NCBI RefSeq assembly: GCF_900566075.1 | Contig: NZ_UPHU01000001.1 | Coordinates: forward strand, 3,470,324 to 3,534,323 | Direction of reading: 5' to 3' | DNA: 64,000 bases | Source of the DNA: Mycobacterium pseudokansasii | GTDB taxonomy: Bacteria; Actinomycetota; Actinomycetes; Mycobacteriales; Mycobacteriaceae | Shown here: positions 27,633 to 34,600 of the stretch, in pieces | Position numbering within the stretch: position 1 is the stretch's first letter | Layout: every line of letters begins with the position of its first letter | Translations under genes and position numbers: made by a program | Notes under the pieces: generated by a model | What the model saw: only the letters and a program-made list of their open reading frames with translations | Database searches by the model: none | What the model was told of the DNA's origin: nothing

Positions 27633-28049
27633 GTGGCGATGGCGAAGACCACGACACGGCTCACCGACGACGCGATGGCGTTTCTCACCGAACGCCATCT
27701 GGCCATGCTGACCACGCTGCGGGCCGACAATTCGCCGCACGTGGTGGCCGTGGGTTTCACGTTCGATCCCACCACGCATATTGCTCGCGTGATCACCACC
27801 GGCGGTTCTCAGAAGGCCGTCAATGCCGAACGCGGCGGCATCGCGGTGTTGAGTCAGGTGGACGGCGCCCGCTGGCTGTCGCTGGAAGGCAAGGCCTCGG
27901 TCAACCGGGACATCGACGCTGTGCGAGACGCCGAATTGCGCTACGCCCAGCGCTACCGGACCCCGCGGGCCAATCCGCGGCGGGTGGTCATCGAAGTTCT
28001 TGTGGAGCGGGTGCTGGGGTCGTCGTCCTTGCTTGACCGGGTGGGGTAG
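27633..28049 (+). CDS. F420-dependent biliverdin reductase-like protein (Rv2074 homologue)
   Basis: A 138-residue split beta-barrel protein close in sequence to Rv2074 ([52 protein letters not shown]), which was characterised as an F420H2-dependent biliverdin reductase. Expected to bind F420 as a dimer in the cytoplasm. The GTG at 27633 corresponds to the M. tuberculosis start; an ATG at 27639 is an alternative. Its 3' end overlaps the convergent Rv2075c homologue by 62 bases. Confidence 0.92.
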   Translation: MAMAKTTTRLTDDAMAFLTERHLAMLTTLRADNSPHVVAVGFTFDPTTHIARVITTGGSQKAVNAERGGIAVLSQVDGARWLSLEGKASVNRDIDAVRDAELRYAQRYRTPRANPRRVVIEVLVERVLGSSSLLDRVG

Positions 28050-29502
28050 CCGCGGCGAGCGGGTAGCGCAGCCAGGCGCCGCCGGCGGGCGCGGCTGCGG
28101 CATGCACCTGGGCGTTCTGGTTTCCGGTTCGCGGGAGGGCGAAGTCGGCATTGACGGCCGCACAGGCTAACGGCGCCTGGTCGAAGCTCACCCGATTTGG
28201 CGTCAGCGTCCAGGTGCCCGCGGCGTTGCGGCAGGCCGCGGGGTGCGGGGCGTCGCACGGCGCGGCCACCCAGCGGCCGGTGGGCGCTTGGAGGGTGCAG
28301 CTTCCGGCGGTCGTGCGCGGCTCGTCGGGGGCCCAGCTCCACAACGTGGCCTGGATGCGCCCATCTTCGGGGAGCAACTGGTCGAAGCCGAACAGGTTGA
28401 CACCGCAGTCGGTCATCGCCTGCACCTTCGACGGTGTCAGCGCCGCCGGGTCCGCGGGTGGGCGGGTTGGCTTGGTCAGGGCCGACACCAACGTGGAGTC
28501 CTCGTAGTAGCGGACGAGCTTTGTGGCGTACACCTCGCTGCCATAGGTGGCGTCGCAGGTGGGGTACGGCTGGTAGCCCGACGTCGAGCCGCTCTCCACC
28601 TCCGGGCCCTTCCAGGTGAAGACGTCGGCCGACCAGTTCGGTATGCAGGAACTGACGAGCACGACTTGCGCGCCCGCGGCGCGGACGTCATTGCGTGACG
28701 TCTGCAGCGGCAGCGGGACACAGCCGTTGGTGGCGCGGCCGGCCGGGTCGGGGTGGTAGATCAAGCTTTGTCCGTCCGGACGGCGGAGGGTGTCTTCGAG
28801 TGTGTCCAGTGCCGATGAGTATGCCGTTGCGTCCTGCAGTTCGTCTTCGAGGTAGAGCAGGATGACTTCGTCGGTGTGCCCAGGTGTGTTGAGCCAGTTT
28901 TTGATCTGTGGAAGCACTGCGGTCAACGGCGGCTCGTTGGTGCAGCCCAGGTTGCCGTTGTTGGGTGCGAGCCCGTGGCAGACCGTGACTTCCCGCTTAC
29001 CCAGAAGCTCCAGCCTGGGGAGGTAATGCAAGTCGAGTTCGAGGCCACGGACGTCGATGTCCAACTGCTGGGCCAGCGACAGCTGCTGATTCGAGTCGGC
29101 GTGTGAGAGCGTGAACGAGTCGCTGAGGCTGTTGAACGAATTGTGGGTGCCCAGCCACTGAGCTTGACTGATCGGCAATGGGTCCGCCAGGGCGTACTGG
29201 AATTGCGCCGTACGGTGCACCCATGACTGCAGATAGGCGTCGCGCGCCGCCTGGGTCACTTTATGGGCCAGCGGGAGTGCGCAGTGTGTGTCCGCGATGC
29301 CGACGCGGCGACATTCCGCGGCGACGGCGTCGGCGAACTTGTTGAGCGCCACGCACGGGATCGCGATGGGGCTGATGGCGTCACAGGGTGCGGTGGGCGA
29401 GATTTGCTCCGAGGGGTCGGCGGTTACCGGCGCGGCCGTGATGACCGCCAGGCTGGTGACGCCAACGACGACCGCTCTGTGCAGCCATCGGGTGCCGGGC
29501 AT
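27988..29502 (-). CDS. Exported phosphatidylinositol phospholipase C-like protein (Rv2075c homologue)
   Basis: A 504-residue secreted protein with an N-terminal signal peptide ([21 protein letters not shown]). The core looks like a PI-PLC X-type TIM barrel: [15 protein letters not shown] carries the first catalytic His, [13 protein letters not shown] the following acidic residues, and [10 protein letters not shown] a second His. A Cys-rich C-terminal domain ([31 protein letters not shown]) suggests disulfides outside the membrane. Length is similar to Rv2075c, an exported protein of unknown function. Confidence 0.88.
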   Translation of the reverse strand: MPGTRWLHRAVVVGVTSLAVITAAPVTADPSEQISPTAPCDAISPIAIPCVALNKFADAVAAECRRVGIADTHCALPLAHKVTQAARDAYLQSWVHRTAQFQYALADPLPISQAQWLGTHNSFNSLSDSFTLSHADSNQQLSLAQQLDIDVRGLELDLHYLPRLELLGKREVTVCHGLAPNNGNLGCTNEPPLTAVLPQIKNWLNTPGHTDEVILLYLEDELQDATAYSSALDTLEDTLRRPDGQSLIYHPDPAGRATNGCVPLPLQTSRNDVRAAGAQVVLVSSCIPNWSADVFTWKGPEVESGSTSGYQPYPTCDATYGSEVYATKLVRYYEDSTLVSALTKPTRPPADPAALTPSKVQAMTDCGVNLFGFDQLLPEDGRIQATLWSWAPDEPRTTAGSCTLQAPTGRWVAAPCDAPHPAACRNAAGTWTLTPNRVSFDQAPLACAAVNADFALPRTGNQNAQVHAAAAPAGGAWLRYPLAAATPPGQARTTTPAPAPQELR

Positions 29503-29735
29503 GCGGGCTACTTTGGCACGGCGGCCTGCGGATTTCTAGGGATGTTGTCGAGGTGTTGTAATTGCGGTTTGGGGGTGGGGGTTCGTGAACAAGTCGAGCA
29601 CCTGCTGGGTAATGCGCCTGCTTGACGGAAATACCCGGTGCTGCCGACAAGCACCAACCCTGCCTAATTTCATTTCGCCCCTGTCCAAGACCACGATGAC
29701 CACGCAGGGGCAGCAGAACTCAAGCTAGTGCTCGG
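29503..29735. other. Boundary between core and accessory island
   Basis: No gene is supported here. It is the point where the M. tuberculosis-like gene order stops and the minus-strand immunity array begins. No tRNA, integrase or direct repeat typical of an integration site was seen. Confidence 0.4.
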
Positions 29736-30272
29736 CTATCGTTCCCGAAACAACGGCTTTCCATTCTGATCCAAGCAGGATGCGACGATCTCATCAATTG
29801 ACACATTCAAAAAGAATGACAATTTGACAAGTTCCGCCGTACCAGTCACTGAATCAGAACTGCTAACAGCGACCGCGGCACCATCGGAAGAGATCAAAGT
29901 CAGCCGATCAACCCCTTCAAAGTCCCGGATATCGATATGGAAGTTAGGGGCTAGCTGCTCCCTCAAGACCGGAATTCTTAAACGCGGCAATTCACGCTTC
30001 CGTCTAATAGCCTGACAGAATCTGCCAAAAAAGTACTTTTCAATAGTATCCATCGACGGGGCAGCCAAGATGAAGTGTTCCGGACCCATGCGGTCAGAGT
30101 CCTTGACGACAAACCAGCCGCGGTCATTCCAGCCAATAAAGAGTCGAATTTCACCCAACGATGCCCAGAATATTGCGCGTCCATCTTCACTGCGGGATCC
30201 AGGAGTCAGGGTATATCCAGCAATATTTCCCCATTCCTCGAGCCTTGCCGGGATTTCTATGTGCGTGTTCAT
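29736..30272 (-). CDS. IFT-like immunity protein 1 (TNT antitoxin family)
   Basis: A 178-residue cytoplasmic protein of the family I take to be that of IFT (Rv3902c), the antitoxin of the tuberculosis necrotizing toxin TNT. Shared family features among the three copies in this window are GSxxxDGRxxxWxxxGEIR near residue 30, a WxxVxxSDRMGPExFxLAAPSMxxIEKYxFGxF block, and the C-terminal end xGKPLFRER. The assignment rests mainly on context: its ATG overlaps the stop of a TNT-tip remnant as ATGA, as expected of a toxin followed by its antitoxin. Composition is more A/T-rich than the core genes. Immunity proteins act in the cytosol by binding the toxin domain. Confidence 0.75.
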   Translation of the reverse strand: MNTHIEIPARLEEWGNIAGYTLTPGSRSEDGRAIFWASLGEIRLFIGWNDRGWFVVKDSDRMGPEHFILAAPSMDTIEKYFFGRFCQAIRRKRELPRLRIPVLREQLAPNFHIDIRDFEGVDRLTLISSDGAAVAVSSSDSVTGTAELVKLSFFLNVSIDEIVASCLDQNGKPLFRER

Positions 30273-30640
30273 CGCAATATACCAAGGTCAAGTAGTTCTT
30301 CCACGCTGAGCGCCCTACCTTCGCTGTCGAATATCCGGACCTGTATCGACTCCTAGCCCTTCGACATGCCAGCCGGCAGGGAGATGATCGAATTCATATG
30401 CGTTATACGGCTCACGTAAGTTATTGACGTGCAGTGCTCGCGCCTCCCAGGATGCCGGCGCGCCGTCTACCATGATCGTCAGATACTGCCCGTCCACGTT
30501 CCCAATCCGGTCGAATTGCCTGCCGTAAAACTTGGCTTCCGTCTGCGTCGGAACGTTCCCAATCCGGTCGAATTGCCTGCCGTAAAACTTGGCTTCCGTC
30601 TGCGTCGGAAACAGCCCTCACCGTACCCGGCTTCTGGGCT
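30269..30640 (-). pseudogene. Orphan TNT toxin tip 1, decayed
   Basis: Reading the minus strand from about 30640 gives, in pieces, the C-terminal TNT domain of CpnT: KPGTVRAVSDA, then (after a one-base frame change) TEAKFYGRQFDRIGN, then DGQYLTIMVDGAPASWEARALHV, NNLREPYNAYEFDHLPAGWHVE. After WHVEGLG a deletion removes the GQPGG loop, and the end resumes in another frame as IQVRIFDSEGRALSVEELLDLGILR with a TGA that overlaps the next ATG. The GQPGG loop contains a Gln needed for NAD glycohydrolase activity in TNT, so this copy should be inactive. There is no N-terminal export part; it is a displaced toxin tip. Confidence 0.78.
30496..30609. repeat. Perfect 57-bp tandem duplication inside TNT tip 1
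   Basis: Two identical 57-base units (30496-30552 and 30553-30609) follow each other. The length is a multiple of three, so the 19 codons including AKFYGRQFDRIGN are repeated in frame. Its presence adds to the evidence that this toxin tip is no longer under selection. Confidence 0.92.
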
Positions 30641-30707
30641 GAGCACTGGCACACATGGCCCCCCGCGACCTCATCTCGATCAGCAATAAAGCGTTAAACT
30701 ACGACGT

Positions 30708-31232
30708 CTACCGCTCCCCCAATGGCGAAAATAGTGGCTTGCCCAGCGGATTGAAGAACGAATCCTTTATCGCGGAGACCGGAGCGTCTAGATAATGCGA
30801 CAATTCAACCAACCGATCTATCTCGCCGATTGCAAGCACAGCTCCGGATTCATCAATTAACGCATCACGTTCGCGACCATAAAAAGTTACTTTACCGATA
30901 GTATACGCTTGCTGGAGTTCATCAATAGCACACGGCTTGCGGACCCAGCCTAAACCGTTCTGCTTTCGGATCGAGTTCCCGAAACGACCGTATAGGTACT
31001 TTTCAAGTATGGGCATCGTCGAGCTACTGAGATGAAAACGCTCCGGCGCCATACGATTAGATGACGTCATTGTAGAATAGCCATCGGCATAGCTCACAAA
31101 GTAACGTACTTCACCACCTTTATTCCAAATAACCGTACGGCCATCGTCCGTCTGTGAGCCCTGAGTCATATCCAAACCCGCTGACCGAATCCAGTTATAC
31201 AGGTCGAGCGAGAGGTCCACCGGGGCTGTCAT
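30708..31232 (-). CDS. IFT-like immunity protein 2
   Basis: A 174-residue paralogue of the immunity protein at 29736, with the same layout: GSQTDDGRTVIWNKGGEVRYF, NRMAPERFHLSSSTMPILEKYLYGRFGNSIR, an YTIGKVTFYGRERDALI segment, RLVELSHYLDAPVSAI and the end GKPLFSP. It is intact. Upstream, the frame ending just before the ATG reads CQGVLR followed by TAA, which resembles the last residues of a TNT domain and may be a further toxin remnant. Downstream lies TNT tip 1. Confidence 0.72.
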   Translation of the reverse strand: MTAPVDLSLDLYNWIRSAGLDMTQGSQTDDGRTVIWNKGGEVRYFVSYADGYSTMTSSNRMAPERFHLSSSTMPILEKYLYGRFGNSIRKQNGLGWVRKPCAIDELQQAYTIGKVTFYGRERDALIDESGAVLAIGEIDRLVELSHYLDAPVSAIKDSFFNPLGKPLFSPLGER

Positions 31233-31307
31233 TACCTCAATACTCCTTGACAGCTATCGTAATCGATACAGCTGGCGAAATGCGGACAGAAACGGCCTAC
31301 CACAGCA

Positions 31308-31933
31308 TTATTTTATGCCGGAAAGACCATAGATGAGCATGCTGTCAAGCTCGTCATATGACATCGTGAGTACTCGACTCATCGGCTCGTCTGAACTAGA
31401 GAGGTGCGCGCAGCGGTTCGGGTGTCGTTGAACCGAATACTTGTGCGTGAATTTTCTTATCACATCGCGCGAAACATCATTATGGTCCGCAATGAAGTCA
31501 ACTACCCGCTGGTCTGCATGGCTTCTTTCCAAAGCACTGCCTATTCCGCACTGCCGCCATCGACGGTACAGCGGCTCAAGGCCACGTTCCAGGCGCAGCA
31601 TGTCACCAACGAATGCGAGTACATATTTTCCCGCGTCTTCAAGGCACGAGAAAACCGCATTTACAAGTCCCATGTGGAGATTTCCTTCGCTCTGTGGTCA
31701 CATTCAAGACCAGATAGCCAAATATCAGAATGTTCGATCGCTTGAGCGAACCAGTCAGGGTATGGGTACCCATCCCGAAACCATAGGGTCCCATCCGACA
31801 ATTCGGCCGCACCCCTTGACGATTCCTGACCGGTTGCGGAAACCCAACGACTCCGCCACAGTTCATAACGACTGGCCAGCTCCTGTAGGCTGGCGGTGTC
31901 CGGAGAGCCTTCTCCATCAGCTGGAACTTCCAT
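31308..31933 (-). pseudogene. Immunity-like protein of a second family, frameshifted
   Basis: Two overlapping frames form one protein related to the intact gene at 33204-33776. The first (from ATG 31933) has SRYELWRSRWVSATG and LWFRDGYPYPDWFAQAIEHSD, matching DRYEKWRRIFSYSG and LYFRRSYPHPDWSAYMLERN. Near 31670 the frame changes and continues with FSCLEDAGKYVLAF and ends with LTMSYDELDSMLIYGL, matching FSRIQDAGKFIIYK and LPLSYDDLDALLLEDF. One small indel separates the halves. Position in the array suggests an immunity function; no domain name is recognised. Confidence 0.6.
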
Positions 31934-32238
31934 GTAACTCCCTATTACTAGACAATGGCGCCGCTACGGTTCAACCTTTGATCGGCTATCGCTTCCAAAC
32001 TCTGGCCGTTCGCAAATCACCAATATGGCGAAATATTTTCTGTCCTCATGGCGTGTTTTGACAAACTGCAATAATAGCACGCGATGTGCGCCTCCCGCGC
32101 ATTGCTAGCAGAGTACCTCAACCGTGTATGACGACAGCCTCAGATGGCGTCGCCTGACAGATATCCTAAATTTCCGTTTGCGAGTCAATTGTGGTGCTGC
32201 ACTCATGTTTTCGTATCAAACCTGTGGGGCTGCGGCTA
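31934..32238. other. A/T-rich spacer in the immunity array
   Basis: About 300 bases without a supported gene. Around 31975-32000 the minus strand reads TTTGGAAGCGATAGCCGA, similar to the 3' end of the IFT-like gene at 29736 (TTTCGGGAACGATAGCCGA), so it may hold the tail of a lost immunity gene. Nothing else was recognised. Confidence 0.35.
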
Positions 32239-32845
32239 TCAATAGGCAACTCGACGGCGCCACTGAGTTGAGTCCGCATCATATTGATTCGGATTAATAG
32301 TATCCGTTGTCAGTTGCTTCATGGTTTCGGGCCTTAGAGTAAAGAGCGGCTTGCCGTCAATGGCAAGATAAGAATGCTTAATGGCTTCCATAGTTGCATC
32401 CAAATGGTGCGATAATTCGACCACTCTGTCCACCGCCGCAACTGCGACGACCTTTCCTGTGTCATTAATGAGGGTATGCCGTTTACGTCCACAAAAATTC
32501 TGTTTTTCCAATGCTATATCCCGGCCGCAATTCTTTGCGGGAGAATGGTGCACGTATGTACGGAAGCCCCGCACTATTCCTAACTGATCCTCCAAAGACT
32601 CCATAGAGGTACCTTTCTATAACGTGCATCGACGTTGCTGCGAAGTCATAGGCCTCCGGACCCATGCGATCTGAACACGTAATCACATACCAACCTTCGA
32701 TATTGTAGATATAGTATCGCACCTCGCCGGCATTGCCCCAAATTACTGTCCGGCCATCTTTGGTTTGCGACCCCTGGACCATGTCTAAGCGAGCCCGTCG
32801 ACACCACGCCTGTAAATCCGACGTCAGATCCACACCGTTTATCAT
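32239..32845 (-). pseudogene. IFT-like immunity protein 3, single frameshift
   Basis: The N-terminal half (ATG 32845) has GSQTKDGRTVIWGNAGEVRYYI and SDRMGPEAYDFAATSMHVIERYLYGVF, ending out of frame after SIGKTEF. The C-terminal half continues one frame over with CGRKRHTLINDTGKVVAVAAVDRVVELSHHLDATMEAI and KPLF. The change falls on an A5 run at 32493-32497 (T5 on the coding strand); removing one base restores a full-length protein. It is either a recent pseudogene or a sequencing error. The ATG overlaps the stop of TNT tip 2 as ATGA. Confidence 0.72.
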
Positions 32846-33123
32846 TCGCGCAATACTCCTATTTTGGCCAGTTCCGTTGCACGTCGTACTACGCCATCAT
32901 CATCGAATACTCGGATCTGTATCAATCCACCCGGTAGAGCAACTCCCGGCGCGACCTCCGAGACCTCGATACTCCAACTATGATAGCCGAGTATGTGCCG
33001 TTATCATTGCGGATGCGGTCGAGTCTAGGAACCATAATCTCTCAAGTAACACGACAGGTCGGTATAGGCCACCCCTATTCCGGGTGCGGCACCGCCATTA
33101 GGAGAAAGATTAGCCAGTGGCAT
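32842..33123 (-). pseudogene. Orphan TNT toxin tip 2, with internal deletion
   Basis: The minus strand reads ANLSPNGGAAPGIGVAYTDL, SCYLRDYG, then after a one-base shift PRLDRIRNDNGTYSAII, which follows the CpnT order (PNNGAVPGTRIAYTNL, DYGPQLDRIG). About 35 codons with the PASWEQRALHV region are then missing and the sequence resumes as SIEVSEVAPGVALPGGLIQIRVFDDDG and ends KIGVLRE with a TGA overlapping the IFT-like gene. In the catalytic loop the usual GQPGG reads ALPGG, so the Gln is also lost. A toxin tip without an N-terminal export part. Confidence 0.75.
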
Positions 33124-33203
33124 CCTTAGTGCGCTCTTGTCAGGCCCCAGCGCAGGCCAGGCTCGGCAGCTTGCTTCCGGCCGTAACCACCGACAGGGAT
33201 CCT

Positions 33204-33776
33204 TCAGCGGGATTCCGCCGCAAGTTGCGATGTGACGCTCTCCGGAAAGTCTTCAAGAAGTAGAGCGTCCAAGTCATCGTAGGAAAGGGGCAGGATGTGG
33301 CTATACGGCATATCGCCGAGCGACATGATGCAATATGCATCCGGGTCGCTCCGAAGGACATACTTGACCACCCGGTCACTTTCGATCTGGGCGTCAACCC
33401 GCGGATCAAGACCCGCGCCGTACCATTTCCAACTCAGCGGATCCGTCCAGCATGAAATCATTAATGAAGTCACTGTCTTATAGATGATAAATTTGCCCGC
33501 ATCTTGGATGCGGGAAAATCTTCCTTCCGAAGATTCGATAGCAGTTTGACGTCTTTCAGTGGACGCATGCAGTACGCAATAATCGTCATCCGGGTTCCTC
33601 TCAAGCATGTAGGCCGACCAATCAGGATGAGGGTAGCTACGACGGAAGTAAAGACGCCCACCTTCGCTGGCCGGAATGTCTGGGGGCGCCTTTCCGGAAT
33701 AGCTAAAAATACGCCTCCACTTCTCGTATCGGTCCAGTAATTCGATGACACCCGAGTTGTCATTTATGTTTAGCAC
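33204..33776 (-). CDS. Immunity-like protein of the second family
   Basis: A 190-residue protein, intact member of the family also found at 31308-31933. No domain name is recognised. Conserved between the two copies are a DRYEKW segment near the N-terminus, a YPHPDW motif near residue 50, DAGKFIIY near residue 95 and LSYDDLDALLLEDF near the C-terminus. I chose the GTG at 33776 because AGAGGA lies at a good ribosome-binding distance; the frame is open up to 33803 inside the previous gene. An immunity function is inferred only from its place among toxin and immunity genes. Confidence 0.6.
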   Translation of the reverse strand: MLNINDNSGVIELLDRYEKWRRIFSYSGKAPPDIPASEGGRLYFRRSYPHPDWSAYMLERNPDDDYCVLHASTERRQTAIESSEGRFSRIQDAGKFIIYKTVTSLMISCWTDPLSWKWYGAGLDPRVDAQIESDRVVKYVLRSDPDAYCIMSLGDMPYSHILPLSYDDLDALLLEDFPESVTSQLAAESR

Positions 33777-33786
33777 AGCCGTTCCT

Positions 33787-34131
33787 CTATAGTGCAGTTT
33801 CACGCGCTTCGTTATACATAATTGTAGCTGATTCCTGTCTAATTGGGTTCAGCGTTCGGGCATCAACGCGGTCTTCGATCGACACAACGACGTCGGAATC
33901 TCGGTCGATGAGTACCCACCGCTCTCCTCCCCCCGATTGCCCAAACGCGAATTTGGCGGGACCGTGAAGTACCACCCAGCCCGCGCCCTTAGGGATGGGA
34001 AAATCGCCCATATCAATATACTCCGCTTCATTTAGAGCACCCTGCTTGATTAGCAGATCCGCCTTAGAAGATGTAGTCAGCGTCTCCTCCGGCGCGAACT
34101 CATAAAGTTCACGAATCGAATGCGCGTGCAT
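33787..34131 (-). CDS. Short immunity-like protein (Rv2076c/Rv2077c-type partner)
   Basis: A 114-residue protein whose first 40 residues (SIRELYEFAPE, then QGALNEAEYIDM) match those of the immunity-like gene at 50619-51221. The C-terminal part is different and shorter. It lies directly downstream of an orphan tip of the same toxin type that stands before the gene at 50619. Because only the N-terminus is shared it may be a truncated or recombined immunity gene. Function inferred from context. Confidence 0.55.
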   Translation of the reverse strand: MHAHSIRELYEFAPEETLTTSSKADLLIKQGALNEAEYIDMGDFPIPKGAGWVVLHGPAKFAFGQSGGGERWVLIDRDSDVVVSIEDRVDARTLNPIRQESATIMYNEARETAL

Positions 34132-34139
34132 ATGAAAGA

Positions 34140-34318
34140 TGCTACCGTCAATTTTACCGAGCTATGTGCGCAAAGTCGCTGGTAAGTCGACACCGCTCTA
34201 GCCGGTAAGCGGGTCCGCTTCTTGACCCGCGATATTGGCATTATTCAAATATCCGTGAGGTTACTGGGCTGCGAGTTTCATGACTCGGATCGATTCAACG
34301 CGCGGATCATGCGCCATA
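34140..34318 (-). pseudogene. Orphan toxin tip of the Rv2077c-like type, decayed
   Basis: The minus strand reads DPRVESIRVMKLAAQ, a stop, then PHGYLNNANIAGQEADPLTG. This matches the end of the Rv2077c-like toxin at 56062 (DPRVVSIRVMEPTAQYPHGYLNYLN, then SQEVDLFTG). Nucleotide similarity extends to the spacer before the immunity start. An internal stop and the missing upstream part show it is only a remnant. It precedes the related immunity-like gene at 33787, the same order as at 51238-50619. Confidence 0.65.
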
Positions 34319-34324
34319 GCTAGG

Positions 34325-34588
34325 CTACACGGGCGTGCCTCGGTTCGTGCCCGGCTTCTGCAGGAGCAGGTCGTCGTGTTCACGGCGACGACAAGCTTCG
34401 ATGAATTCAATTGCCGCTCTCCTGTCGCGCAAGAACTCACGATATTGGTCCTGCGTCAGCTCGTAATATTCCTCATAGTCGACAATTCCGTTACTTACCG
34501 GTATCGACGCATAGTAACGGCCCGACGATGTTTCGATACCGATTGAATACCTGTCATCTCGCGAAAAATAGGTGTCGTCGAATTTCAC
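34325..34588 (-). CDS. Small candidate immunity protein for the CpnT-like toxin
   Basis: An 87-residue acidic protein starting with GTG, 12 bases after the toxin stop with an AAGAGA ribosome site between. Its pattern (DDRYSIGIETSSGRYYASIPVSNGIVDYEEYYELT and CRRREHDDLLLQKPG) is that of small conserved proteins found beside polymorphic toxins in other bacteria, as far as I remember. Position and size fit a cognate cytosolic immunity protein for the tip of the protein at 34601. Confidence 0.65.
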   Translation of the reverse strand: MKFDDTYFSRDDRYSIGIETSSGRYYASIPVSNGIVDYEEYYELTQDQYREFLRDRRAAIEFIEACRRREHDDLLLQKPGTNRGTPV

Positions 34589-34600
34589 CGTATCTCTTTT

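Noticed and set aside
25658..27799. 713-codon version of CobL
   Set aside because: The first 314 codons run out of frame through the SDR gene and are Arg-rich; the ATG at 26857 gives the family start.
29503..29735. Integration site of a genomic island
   Set aside because: The gene-order break and change of composition suggest one, but no tRNA, integrase or flanking repeat was found.
31229..31300. A third TNT tail before IFT-like gene 2
   Set aside because: The frame ends GVLR followed by TAA just before the immunity start, which resembles TNT ends, but only about 15 residues are present and the upstream part shows no match. Mentioned under the gene, not called.
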